The notes under the pieces: generated by a model
The model's database searches: none
Seen by the model: the letters and a program-made list of their open reading frames with translations, nothing else
Told to the model about the DNA's origin: nothing
Position numbers and translations under genes: made by a program
Source of the DNA: a virus
IMG/VR virus record: IMGVR_UViG_3300032163_000678
Span: 1-34,321 of that record
Strand: one strand, 5' to 3'
DNA: 34,321 nt
In this document: positions 21,479-28,206 of the stretch, one piece after another
Position numbering within the stretch: position 1 is the stretch's first letter
How the letters are laid out: each line of letters starts with the position of its first letter

Positions 21479-21931
21479 TCACGCTGACTTGGAGAGAGGA
21501 TCCGCACCCAAGAACGCCGACATCATGCGCTTCAGCTGCCACGCTGGGACCGCCACGTACTGGGTTTTCGCGCGGTCGACCTCGACGCGGGCGGGGCAGT
21601 ACATCATGCCGTCGGTCACGTAGAGCCAGAGGTTCGGGTACAGCTCGGGCACGACCGCTGACCTGGTCGGATCGAAGCGCACGTACCCATCCGCCGCGAG
21701 CGTGGAAAAGTCCCCGAGCACCAGCGCCCAGGATGTCGGCCGTTCAATCGGGCCACCGGAGTACTTCACCCGGGACAGCGCGGCGCCCGTGAACGAATCG
21801 AACACCTGCCGGCAAGTCGGGCAGTACGCGAGATTCGGCGAGCGGTGATCCCAGTCGAGCGCGACGTCGTGCTCGGGACAGGAGCCGTTCAGGGCTGGCT
21901 CCAGCGCGAGCTGACGTACAGGTATGCTCAC
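21479..21931 (-). CDS. Zinc-ribbon-like protein, 150 aa
   Basis: GTG overlapping the upstream stop (GTGA). An N-terminal cluster, CPEH (residues 18-21) and CPTC (37-40), fits a four-ligand zinc site of the treble-clef or ribbon type. The remainder is beta-rich (WALVLGDF, LWLYVTDGMMYCPA) with a helical end. Function unknown; such small zinc proteins often bind nucleic acid or other proteins. Confidence 0.7.
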   Translation of the reverse strand: MSIPVRQLALEPALNGSCPEHDVALDWDHRSPNLAYCPTCRQVFDSFTGAALSRVKYSGGPIERPTSWALVLGDFSTLAADGYVRFDPTRSAVVPELYPNLWLYVTDGMMYCPARVEVDRAKTQYVAVPAWQLKRMMSAFLGADPLSKSA

Positions 21932-22275
21932 GCTGCGCCCCGCGACGACGCGGTCTCACGGTTCGCGATGAGCGCGCTCGCCTGCGTCTCGGGGTGCGCG
22001 TTCGTCCAGTCGGTGAACAGCGCCACGCCGGTGAGCACACCGAGCACCGAGTACAGGCCGACCGCGTTGAGCGGCATCGTGCGCTCGTGCGCCGGCTCCT
22101 GCGCAGCGATCAGCGCTTCGCCCACACCGAGCACGCCCGCGAGCATGACCGCGGTCTTCGGGTTGATGCTCTTGCCGCGAGTCACGGCGAGCAGGCCGTT
22201 GGCGATTCCGATACCCACCGCGAAGCTGTACGGGTGGCGGTACAGCGTCTGCATGAATCCATCGCTGCTGCTCAT
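21928..22275 (-). CDS. Small multi-pass membrane protein, possible holin
   Basis: 115 residues. ATG at 22275 overlaps the lipoprotein stop (ATGA). Hydrophobic segments: FAVGIGIANGLLAV, AVMLAGVLGVGEALIAA and AVGLYSVLGVLTGVALF, giving two to three membrane helices. Size and topology fit a holin and a lipoprotein precedes it, but no endolysin is next to it, so this is only a suggestion. Confidence 0.65.
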   Translation of the reverse strand: MSSSDGFMQTLYRHPYSFAVGIGIANGLLAVTRGKSINPKTAVMLAGVLGVGEALIAAQEPAHERTMPLNAVGLYSVLGVLTGVALFTDWTNAHPETQASALIANRETASSRGAA

Positions 22276-22742
22276 GGGCGGGGACCTCGTGCTTGTGCAA
22301 GTGCCGTCACGACTGCTTGTTCGGCATCGGCGAGCGCTCGCACACGGCGAGCGACTTCGGCCACGTCGGCGAGGACCACCTCGCCCGATTCGTTCACGGC
22401 GCGGCCCGTGTCGTACGCCTGGATCGCGGCGACGAGAAGCCGGTGGGATTTCTCTGCGACGTCGAGCGACGTCCACACGAGTTGCCACTTCACGCGGACC
22501 CGGTCCACCGCGTGCACCGCGGCGTCACGGTTGCCGCCCCCAGCGCGCACCGACTCCAGCGCACCGACCTGGTCGGCGCGGTAGAGCCCGAGCGCAGTCG
22601 ACTCGGCGGTCTCGATGGCGAGGCGTGTGCTGTTCGCCGTCGTGACCGCTGCGGAGCGAGCGACATCGGCCGCCGACACGCCGGGGACGCAGCCCACGGT
22701 GAGAGCCAGGCAGGCGAGAGCGATGCGAAGGGCCAGGGGCAC
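22272..22742 (-). CDS. Predicted lipoprotein, 156 aa
   Basis: GTG at 22742 is chosen over an upstream TTG because the promoter -10 box ends 9 bases before it. The N-terminus (PLALRIALACLALTVGC) is a signal peptide with a lipobox ending in Cys. The rest is a long Ala/Val/Arg-rich helical region (VAEVARRVRALADAEQAV). It could be an outer-membrane spanin or periplasmic inhibitor; neither is proven. First gene of a five-gene unit, apparently with a leaderless message. Confidence 0.65.
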   Translation of the reverse strand: MPLALRIALACLALTVGCVPGVSAADVARSAAVTTANSTRLAIETAESTALGLYRADQVGALESVRAGGGNRDAAVHAVDRVRVKWQLVWTSLDVAEKSHRLLVAAIQAYDTGRAVNESGEVVLADVAEVARRVRALADAEQAVVTALAQARGPRP

Positions 22743-22751
22743 GGTTCGCAA

Positions 22752-22781
22752 AACCTATCGCGGGTCAGGCGAGTCGGTCAA
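22752..22781 (-). promoter_or_regulatory. Promoter of the lipoprotein unit, leaderless type
   Basis: Minus-strand TTGACC (22781-22776), 18-bp spacer, TAGGTT (22757-22752). The lipoprotein GTG is 9 bases further on, so the leader would be only a few bases. Confidence 0.65.
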
Positions 22782-22798
22782 GAAATCGACAATTCGCC

Positions 22799-22843
22799 CG
22801 CACGCCCCACGGCCGAGGGGGGGGGTAAGCCGTGGGGCGTGCG
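22799..22843. terminator. 15-bp perfect hairpin with G9 loop after dnaB
   Basis: A perfect 15-bp stem (left arm 22799-22813, right arm 22829-22843) encloses a 15-base loop with nine consecutive G on the plus strand. It lies about 95 bases past the dnaB stop and just before the next promoter. It is well placed to end the replication transcript, but no T-run follows on the minus strand, so it could instead be an RNA stability element or a protein site. The surrounding 22752-22937 holds no gene. Confidence 0.55.
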
Positions 22844-22937
22844 CAGCGGCTGCCCGGGTCGCGGGAGGGTCCGAGCATGACTTCGGGGGGTCGCGACCGG
22901 GGCATTGAGCGCAGCATAGCCGCTGCCAGTGCAGCCG

Positions 22938-24371
22938 TCAAATGCCGGGGTCGAACTCGTCGTCGAACTGCGAATACGAGTCGCCCACGCTCTCGCTGAA
23001 CCGCATCGACTCGCCCCGGAAGAACAACTCGACCGTGTCGCAGGGGCCGTTGCGGGCCTTGGCGATGATCAGCTGCGCTGTGCCCTTGGTGGCCTCGGTG
23101 TCGTGCAGCTCGGGGCGATACAGGAACCAGATGTTGTCCGCGTCCTGTTCGATTTGCCCGCTCTCGCGGAGGTCCGACAACTCCGGTTGCCGGTCCTTCT
23201 TCTTGCCCTTGTCGACGTTGCGGTTCAGCTGCGCCAGGGCGAGCACGGGGACATCGAGGTCCTTGGCAAGCTGCTTCAGGCCCTTGCTCACGCTGGCGAC
23301 TTCCTGCTCACGCGACGCGCCATGCGGTCGGTCGCCCTTCACGAGCTGCAGGTAGTCCACGACGATCAGCCCCAGGCCCGAGCACGGCACGTCGCTCCGA
23401 CCATTGTCCAGGTCACGCTTGAGCTTCCGGGCTCGCGCTCGCAGGTCGAGCAGCGGCAGCGCTGGCGTGTCGTCGATCCAGATCGGTGCCTGGTCGTACA
23501 CGTGGGAGCCGGCGATAAACGCAGTCCAGTCGTCGGGGTGCAGGCGGTTCATCCGGACGGCCGCGGCGTTGACGTTGCCCTCGGCGCACGCGAAGCGCAC
23601 GGCGATCTGCGCCTTCGGCATCTCCAGCGAAAAGAATCCGACGCCCGGCGGCGGGCCGCCGGAGCGAGTCGGCTTCACGGCAGCGGCCATGATGTTGCAC
23701 GCGAACGAAGTCTTACCGACGCCGGGCCTGGCCGCGATGATGGTCAGATCCGACTTGTGCAGGCCGGCGCTCAGATCGTCGAGCCGCTTGAGCCCGGTGG
23801 TGAGCCCGGTGAGCACCGTGCCGGACTGCTTGGCGAGCAGCAAGCGCGCGACCTCGTCGTCCATGATCTGGCCAAGGCGCTGAAAGTGCTGCCCCGTGCT
23901 CGTCGCTGCCAGATCACCGATCGCGTTCTCGCACTGTTGCACCAGCTCGTGGCCGGTCACCGACAGCGTGTACCCCTCGGCCACGTAGCGCTGGCAGGTG
24001 GCGATCAGCTGGCGCTTCTGCCACAGGTCACGAACGATCTCGGCGTGGGCGGCGACGTTCACGATGCACGGCGTGCAGTCAATGATCTGCGAGAGGTACG
24101 GCGAGCCGCCGCTCTTGAGCAACGTGTCGGCGGCGCGCATCCAGTGCGCGACCGTAAGCACGTCGCACGGCTGGTTCGCCTCTCGCAGCGCGATGATCGC
24201 CGCCATGATGTTTCGGTTGGAATCCGAGTAGCAGTGCTCGGGCCGCATGATCGGCAGGACCATGTCGCAGTCATCGCCGCGCAGCAGGATCGTCGAGAGC
24301 ACGGCGGCCTCGGCGTCCATGTCGTGCGGCGGCACAAGACCCGGGACCAGACGTAAATTCGTTGGCTCCAT
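22938..24371 (-). CDS. dnaB: Replicative DNA helicase, DnaB type
   Basis: 477 residues, normal length. N-terminal helical domain (residues ~18-150) followed by the RecA-like motor: Walker A ARPGVGKTSFA (214-224), FSLEMPKAQIA (247-257), Walker B LIVVDYLQL (335-343), LALAQLNRNV (377-386) and DLRESGQIEQDADNI (400-414). It unwinds DNA at the phage fork. ATG at 24371, two bases after the loader stop with GGTGGGG upstream; a GTG seven codons earlier overlaps the loader. Immediately downstream of initiator and loader, so all three form the replication operon. Confidence 0.95.
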   Translation of the reverse strand: MEPTNLRLVPGLVPPHDMDAEAAVLSTILLRGDDCDMVLPIMRPEHCYSDSNRNIMAAIIALREANQPCDVLTVAHWMRAADTLLKSGGSPYLSQIIDCTPCIVNVAAHAEIVRDLWQKRQLIATCQRYVAEGYTLSVTGHELVQQCENAIGDLAATSTGQHFQRLGQIMDDEVARLLLAKQSGTVLTGLTTGLKRLDDLSAGLHKSDLTIIAARPGVGKTSFACNIMAAAVKPTRSGGPPPGVGFFSLEMPKAQIAVRFACAEGNVNAAAVRMNRLHPDDWTAFIAGSHVYDQAPIWIDDTPALPLLDLRARARKLKRDLDNGRSDVPCSGLGLIVVDYLQLVKGDRPHGASREQEVASVSKGLKQLAKDLDVPVLALAQLNRNVDKGKKKDRQPELSDLRESGQIEQDADNIWFLYRPELHDTEATKGTAQLIIAKARNGPCDTVELFFRGESMRFSESVGDSYSQFDDEFDPGI

Positions 24372-24373
24372 GA

Positions 24374-25282
24374 TCACCCCACCAGGCTGCACTGCGGTAC
24401 CTGATCAAACGTCGTCAGACGCGGAAACGACGCGAACAGATCCTGCGGCGCGGCGCGCGTCGTGATCAACGTCGAGCGCTGGTTGACCCAGCGCTCGTGC
24501 AGCACGTCTTCGAGCTTCTCGTAGAACCACCACTCGCGCTCGGACCGCATCGGAGCGAGCCCGTCGACGATCGCGAGATCAGCAGCACGCAAGCGCTCGG
24601 TCGGCTCCGGATCTTCCGAATCGAACTGGTAGCCCTTGAGCGCCGTGCGCAGCGACTCGACGTCCTGGTACCAGAGATGCACACCCCGAGACCGCTGCAC
24701 CGTCGCTCGCAGAACCGCGCTGGCGAGGTACGTCTTGGCGCTCTTCGCTGGCCCGGTCAGCAAAAGCCACGGACCCGTACGGCCAGGTGCCTGGTCACTG
24801 AGCGGCACGACCGCATCGAACGCGCGGCGCTGCGCCTCGGGGTGACGGGACTTAAACTCTTTGAATCCCCCGATGGTGTACCCGGCGTGCAGCGCCGGGA
24901 CGTTGCTGATCGCAAGCCGCGTGCGGATGGCGAACTCGCTGTACCGCTTGCAGCGCGGAGCATCCAGCTCGCCAGCCGGTGTCCACTTCGGCAACCGGCC
25001 TGGTCGGAACAGTGTCTGGCTGCGAGCGCACGCCGCCGTGGCGCTCGGCGCGTGGCAGCGGGCGCACTCGGTCGCACGCAGGTCGGCGTCTTCGAGCCAG
25101 GCCCGGGTCTGGGCGCACAGGTACTCAGCGGCAGTACCAGGGCACGTCGTCGCCAGCGCCGGCATCTGAGCCTGGAGCCACGGCATCGCTCCCCCGGCGT
25201 CCCGGATCTCCTGACGCAGTGCGTCCTGGAGGTCCTGGAACAGTTTCGCGGCCCCCAACCCCAGTGTTCCCAGGCGTTCCAT
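24374..25282 (-). CDS. AAA+ helicase loader, DnaC/IstB type
   Basis: 302 residues. ATG at 25282 is preferred (AGAGGA upstream) over a TTG at 25306. The N-terminal part has a Cys cluster (CARCHA at 73-78, CAR at 85), then the ATPase: Walker A GPAKSAKT (177-184), LAIVDGLAP as Walker B (236-244), and a sensor-like TLITTRAAPQDL (271-282). The Walker A has Ala-Lys where Gly is usual and the second Walker B acid is Gly, both uncommon. Order initiator-loader-DnaB indicates it loads the downstream DnaB. Its start region overlaps the end of the initiator gene by 158 bases in another frame. Confidence 0.85.
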   Translation of the reverse strand: MERLGTLGLGAAKLFQDLQDALRQEIRDAGGAMPWLQAQMPALATTCPGTAAEYLCAQTRAWLEDADLRATECARCHAPSATAACARSQTLFRPGRLPKWTPAGELDAPRCKRYSEFAIRTRLAISNVPALHAGYTIGGFKEFKSRHPEAQRRAFDAVVPLSDQAPGRTGPWLLLTGPAKSAKTYLASAVLRATVQRSRGVHLWYQDVESLRTALKGYQFDSEDPEPTERLRAADLAIVDGLAPMRSEREWWFYEKLEDVLHERWVNQRSTLITTRAAPQDLFASFPRLTTFDQVPQCSLVG

Positions 25283-26000
25283 GTGGCTTTTCCTCTCTTT
25301 CTTCAATCAAATCAGGGAGTGAGACGGTTGCGGTAACCGTTCGCGTAACCGTTTCTGAACGGTTACCCGAACGGTGTGGTCCTGATCCCGGTCCCGGTCC
25401 CGGTCCTGGTCCTGGTTCAGATCCGGATCCTGCGTAACGGTTACCCGAACGGTTACCCGAACGGTTTCGGCGTGCTGATGAGTCACTTCCGCTACGTGCA
25501 CTCAACTCCGCGTAAGACCTGAGAGTTTTGCCATTCGATTTGGCCTCCAATACCTTGCCAAATGTCTCCGCCCACCGAGTGGCCGCCCACTCACTTTCCA
25601 TTGGGAGTGAATCTTGCAAAGACTCGACGTGGTCGAGCTTGAGGGTGCAGTCTGGCACCAGCTTCCAGGCACGGAATATGCCTATGAGCTGATTTCCGTT
25701 CTCACAGGAATGGTAACGGGGTGCCGCGGGGAGCCGAATGACGCGCGCGAGGGGGTCGTACATCACGTGCTGCACCCCCTGGGGGTCAGGTACGAGCAGG
25801 GCGCCCAGCGCTCTTTCGATGCGCTGCGGGTCGCGGTGCATGGCGTCCGCGATCGAGGCCGCGGACACGTTTCGGATGAGCCCCGGGATGGTCGATCGGA
25901 GCTGCCCGGTCAGGCAGTGCACCCACACGAGTGCAGGCAGATCGTCCAGCCGAAAAAACCACTCGTCGTCCCACATTCGTGGGTCTACCAGCCACGCCAT
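25125..26000 (-). CDS. Phage replication initiator, winged-helix/DnaD-like
   Basis: 291 residues. ATG at 26000 with AGGT upstream; a GTG 12 codons earlier is possible. Residues ~1-125 (DPRMWDDEWFFRLDDLPALVWVHCL, read in parts; GLIRNVSAASIADAM; VIRLPAAPRYHSCEN) match the N-terminal helix-turn-helix of phage replication proteins whose members start with a W/F-rich strand and test several residues of host target DNA. Residues ~185-240 are a low-complexity Arg/Gly/Pro linker (GNRSGN repeats, GPGPGPGPGSGP) that is simply the translation of the iterons. The C-terminus is Gly/Pro-rich and overlaps the loader gene. Probably binds the iterons and recruits loader-helicase. Confidence 0.75.
   Translation of the reverse strand: MAWLVDPRMWDDEWFFRLDDLPALVWVHCLTGQLRSTIPGLIRNVSAASIADAMHRDPQRIERALGALLVPDPQGVQHVMYDPLARVIRLPAAPRYHSCENGNQLIGIFRAWKLVPDCTLKLDHVESLQDSLPMESEWAATRWAETFGKVLEAKSNGKTLRSYAELSARSGSDSSARRNRSGNRSGNRYAGSGSEPGPGPGPGPGSGPHRSGNRSETVTRTVTATVSLPDLIEEREEKPHGTPGNTGVGGRETVPGPPGRTASGDPGRRGSDAVAPGSDAGAGDDVPWYCR
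25285..25467. other. Putative replication origin: iterons inside the initiator gene
   Basis: 12-bp units close to AACGGTTACCCG occur inverted at 25330-25341 and 25342-25353, then direct at 25358-25369 (half copy after it) and at 25436-25447 and 25448-25459 (half copy after it). The inverted and direct sets face each other around AACCGTT-TCTG-AACGGTT. Between them is a 6-bp CCCGGT-type repeat (about 25385-25416). A comparatively AT-rich pyrimidine tract (25285-25318) adjoins. Iterons in the middle of an initiator gene followed by loader and helicase are the plan of the lambda O-P origin. Confidence 0.6.
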
Positions 26001-26004
26001 GCAG

Positions 26005-26055
26005 TTACCTGCACCGTCGTGAGGTGAAACAGACACTCGCGCTCAAGGTCGTCAT
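26005..26055 (-). CDS. Possible 16-residue leader peptide before the initiator
   Basis: ATG at 26055 has a good GAGGAAAGG ribosome site 6 bases upstream; the 16-codon frame (starts MTTLSASV) ends with TAA only 4 bases before the initiator ATG. It could couple translation of the initiator. Too short to judge by composition. Confidence 0.35.
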   Translation of the reverse strand: MTTLSASVCFTSRRCR

Positions 26056-26075
26056 GCAGACCCTTTCCTCTGTGC

Positions 26076-26267
26076 TCAGCTGGCCAGCGTGGAAGGTTTT
26101 TCTTCGGTCGCGCGGAGATGGCGCACGTACCGGCGCAGCGCGCGGCGGATCGTGGCGCTCTTGCTCAGCCGGTCCAGGCTCGATGCCTCGTCGAGCAGAA
26201 CCCAGTCCTCCGCGGTCATGTGCAGATTGAACTGCCGCGCGCGCGCGGGTTGTTTGCGTTTCGTCAG
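26076..26267 (-). CDS. Ribbon-helix-helix regulator, CTG start
   Basis: 63 residues. The pattern of a basic arm (TKRKQPARAR), a beta strand RQFNLHM, helix TAEDWVLLDEASSL, turn LSKS and helix ATIRRALRRYVRHL is that of CopG/Arc-type DNA-binding proteins. The frame has an in-frame TAA upstream and no ATG/GTG/TTG before the beta strand; a CTG sits 5 bases after a perfect AAGGAGG, so CTG is the likely start (the internal ATG would cut the strand). It is the first leftward gene of the divergent region and probably controls one or both promoters there. Confidence 0.7.
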   Translation of the reverse strand: MTKRKQPARARQFNLHMTAEDWVLLDEASSLDRLSKSATIRRALRRYVRHLRATEEKPSTLAS

Positions 26268-26297
26268 GCGGCCCTCCTTGAGTGGTTACAGAAATAC

Positions 26298-26327
26298 TGG
26301 CTACTGCCCCGGCCACCGGGTGGTCAA
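26298..26327 (-). promoter_or_regulatory. Leftward promoter of regulator and replication genes
   Basis: Minus-strand TTGACC (26327-26322), 18-bp spacer, TAGCCA (26303-26298). Transcription would start near 26291, giving a leader of about 23 bases with AAGGAGG before the regulator. Mirrors the rightward promoter. Confidence 0.6.
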
Positions 26328-26336
26328 GATCGAAGT

Positions 26337-26354
26337 TATCCCCACCTCTGTGGG
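26337..26354. promoter_or_regulatory. Possible operator with DnaA-like site
   Basis: CCCAC-CTCT-GTGGG (26341-26354) is a perfect 5-bp inverted repeat next to the leftward -35 box. It overlaps TTATCCCCA (26337-26345), one base from the DnaA consensus TTATCCACA. Either reading is tentative; it may be the target of the ribbon-helix-helix protein. Confidence 0.35.
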
Positions 26355-26474
26355 CAACCTGAGGAAAGTGTACGCAAGGCCGCGGATCGGCAGGGCCTGG
26401 CGCAAGGCATGGCCATGAAAAAAAACTTCGCGCCGCCCGGGAACCATTTCCGTAAGCGACCTGCCGAGCCGGGC

Positions 26475-26504
26475 TTGACCGCCCCCGCGCATCAGTGGTA
26501 GCGT
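26475..26504 (+). promoter_or_regulatory. Rightward early promoter
   Basis: TTGACC (26475-26480), 18-bp spacer, TAGCGT (26499-26504). It drives the chain of small plus-strand genes. An ATG lies 10 bases after the -10 box, so the first ORF (11 codons) would have almost no leader. Confidence 0.65.
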
Positions 26505-26514
26505 TGCTGTCACA

Positions 26515-26550
26515 ATGGTTTTGCGTCTTCTGAGAGCCGGGTCCCGATGA
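26515..26550 (+). CDS. Possible 11-residue leader peptide
   Basis: ATG at 26515 stands about 3 bases from the predicted transcription start. The frame (MVLRLLRAGSR) ends in a TGA overlapping the next ATG (ATGA). It may be a leaderless minicistron that brings ribosomes to the first real gene, which lacks a strong ribosome site. Confidence 0.4.
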   Translation: MVLRLLRAGSR

Positions 26551-26669
26551 GCCACGGCGCCGCGTTGTGGATCACCTGGGCTCTCATCCTGGGCTCCGTC
26601 ATGGTGTCGTCCGACATCGCGCACGTCGCCCGGGCGCTTGATCGTATCGCGGACCGGTGCAGCAAGTGA
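26547..26669 (+). CDS. Single-helix membrane peptide, 40 aa
   Basis: ATG at 26547 (ATGA with the leader peptide). One membrane helix (ALWITWALILGSVMV) is followed by a short amphipathic, basic tail (ARALDRIADRCSK). First gene of the rightward chain. Small early membrane peptides in phages often target host membrane enzymes, which is only a possibility here. Confidence 0.6.
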   Translation: MSHGAALWITWALILGSVMVSSDIAHVARALDRIADRCSK

Positions 26670-26899
26670 GGGGTTCGCACCGCAAGCGCGAGCGCGATGG
26701 CAGGTACGCTGTCGAGCAACCCTGCGATGCCTGCGGCCAGCCGATCCACGGGGAGCACGGCACGGACGCGGAGGTATGCGGGGGCGGAGACGGACCAGGG
26801 TTCTTTCTCTGTTCTCGCCGCCGGTGCGGGAAGCTCTACGAAACTCTGACGGCAGAGCAGCGCCTCTCCCTCTACACGAGCACGCGGAGCAGCAAGTGA
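26666..26899 (+). CDS. Small zinc-finger protein, 77 aa
   Basis: GTG at 26666 overlaps the previous stop (GTGA). Contains CDACGQPIHG and, further on, VCGGG, FLCSRRRC: four or more Cys plus His suited to a zinc finger. The N-terminus is strongly basic (RGSHRKRERDGR). Possible nucleic-acid or protein binder; no family named. Confidence 0.65.
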   Translation: MRGSHRKRERDGRYAVEQPCDACGQPIHGEHGTDAEVCGGGDGPGFFLCSRRRCGKLYETLTAEQRLSLYTSTRSSK

Positions 26900-27204
26900 C
26901 GCACGCAGGCCCGCGGCATCCCAGGGGTCAGCAGCGCCACAAGCGCGCTCCCGCCAAGCCATCTCCCCGCCCCGAGCCCCGAGCCCGGCAGGCGCCGTTC
27001 GCGCGGCCCCGCGCGGTGCTCCGGATTCGGGTCCGCGTCGGCGCGCTCGACGAGCGCGGTCGCCTCCACCTGGAGGAGATCGGTACCGGGAAGGCTTTCT
27101 CTCTGCCCACCACCCTCGGCGAATCGGTGACGCTGGTGTTGCCGATCGAGACGGGGGACGAGTGCTGGGTCGTGCTGGAAACAGAAAAGGGACGCAAGCG
27201 ATGA
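26896..27204 (+). CDS. Small protein with basic arm and beta domain, 102 aa
   Basis: GTG at 26896 (GTGA). The first ~45 residues are Arg/Pro-rich and disordered; the rest alternates beta strands (AVLRIRVRVGALD, RLHLEEIG, VTLVLPIETGDECWVVL). Looks like a small beta-barrel or sheet with a basic tail, perhaps nucleic-acid binding. Function unknown. Confidence 0.65.
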   Translation: MTHAGPRHPRGQQRHKRAPAKPSPRPEPRARQAPFARPRAVLRIRVRVGALDERGRLHLEEIGTGKAFSLPTTLGESVTLVLPIETGDECWVVLETEKGRKR

Positions 27205-27692
27205 AGAAAAAGACCACCAAGGCAGTCAAGTCGCGCAAGCAGGCCAAGCCTGCGAAGCGCCGGGCCACCACCCGAGAGCGCGCTCTCGCCGAAGCGTCCG
27301 ACCTGGAGCATCTGGCGAAAGAGTTCACGCATTCGCGCCGCAACCGGACCGCCGGTGAGCAGGCGCGAGAGGACGCCATCGATCAGGCGGAGCGCGGCGC
27401 GGGAGAAGACTGGATGATGGACGCGCTCCTGGCCACGCGGATCGTCGCGCGAGCGCGCCCGACGTTCACCACGGACGAGGTGTGGGCGGTGCTCGGGCGT
27501 GACCCGTCGATCGAGGGGCGAGCGATGGGCGCGGTGCTGCGGCACGCGGCCGGTGCTGGGCTGTGCCGCCGCACCGATACGACGCGCAAGAGCCTGCGGG
27601 TGATCTGCCACCGCCGCGATCTCCGCGTCTGGCAGTCGCTCATCGCCATGCCGTCCCGGCCCCGAGCGAGCAGGAAGGGCCGGAAGCCGTGA
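27201..27692 (+). CDS. Winged-helix-like protein with basic arm, 163 aa
   Basis: ATG at 27201 (ATGA). A Lys/Arg-rich N-terminal ~35 residues (KKKTTKAVKSRKQAKP) precedes helices and a segment TFTTDEVWAVLG, RAMGAVLRHAAGAGLCR, SLRVICHRRDLRVWQS. The latter matches the layout of a common small phage domain that ends in a Ser-x-Arg...Trp-x-Ser stretch and looks like a winged helix. Probable DNA-binding protein; target unknown. Confidence 0.7.
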   Translation: MKKKTTKAVKSRKQAKPAKRRATTRERALAEASDLEHLAKEFTHSRRNRTAGEQAREDAIDQAERGAGEDWMMDALLATRIVARARPTFTTDEVWAVLGRDPSIEGRAMGAVLRHAAGAGLCRRTDTTRKSLRVICHRRDLRVWQSLIAMPSRPRASRKGRKP

Positions 27693-27919
27693 CCAAGAAA
27701 ACCAAGAAAACACCGCAGGCTAAGACGCCGAGAACGGCGAGTGAGCCCCCTTCCGCCTGGTCGATGGTCGACGTGAACCGATCGCTTAATCAGGCGTACG
27801 ACGCCGAACTCAGTCATTCCCGGACAGGACAAGCCGCCATTCTCCACCTCTGCGATGCGGTCGCGCAGCTGACCTGCCTGGTGCAGGAGCACATCCTGCA
27901 GTCCAAGAGGCCCCGGTGA
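27689..27919 (+). CDS. Unknown small protein, 76 aa
   Basis: GTG at 27689 (GTGA). Lys/Thr-rich N-terminus (TKKTKKTPQAKTPR), then two predicted helices (VDVNRSLNQAYDAEL and AILHLCDAVAQLTCLVQEHI). No motif recognised. Confidence 0.6.
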   Translation: MTKKTKKTPQAKTPRTASEPPSAWSMVDVNRSLNQAYDAELSHSRTGQAAILHLCDAVAQLTCLVQEHILQSKRPR

Positions 27920-28206
27920 ACCCGCTCCTGCTGGCGGTAGGCGCGCTCGTCCTGACCAGCTGCGAGAAGGACGCGCAGACCACGACCCGGTCGAGCAACC
28001 CCGACATCTCGGTCGACCTGCTGTTCGAGCACGAGGGCTGCCGGGTGTTCCGGTTCGAGGACGGCACGCACCTGCACTACTTCGTGAAGTGCGCGAGCGG
28101 TTCCGCTTCTACGTCCACGGCGCACAGCCAGTACAACGCCACCACCAAGACCACCGACACGGTGATCGAGGACATCCCCACTGAGACTGTGAGAGGTGGC
28201 CGGTGA
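27916..28206 (+). CDS. Small predicted lipoprotein, 96 aa
   Basis: GTG at 27916 (GTGA). N-terminus NPLLLAVGALVLTSC is a signal peptide with lipobox. The mature part LFEHEGCRVFRFEDGTHLHYFVKC resembles the small phage lipoproteins I know as the DUF4884 type (recollection, unchecked). Likely anchored in the cell envelope; could act in superinfection exclusion, which is speculative. Confidence 0.7.
   Translation: MNPLLLAVGALVLTSCEKDAQTTTRSSNPDISVDLLFEHEGCRVFRFEDGTHLHYFVKCASGSASTSTAHSQYNATTKTTDTVIEDIPTETVRGGR

Noticed and set aside
21928-22275. Firm holin annotation
   Set aside because: Topology fits, but no endolysin or other lysis gene is adjacent, so only a possibility is recorded.
22929-24356. 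475-codon plus-strand frame
   Set aside because: It lies exactly antisense to dnaB, whose motifs are unmistakable.
26409-26501. Small plus-strand frame beginning MAMKKNF
   Set aside because: Its end runs through the -35 box and into the -10 box of the rightward promoter, and it has no ribosome site; more likely intergenic.
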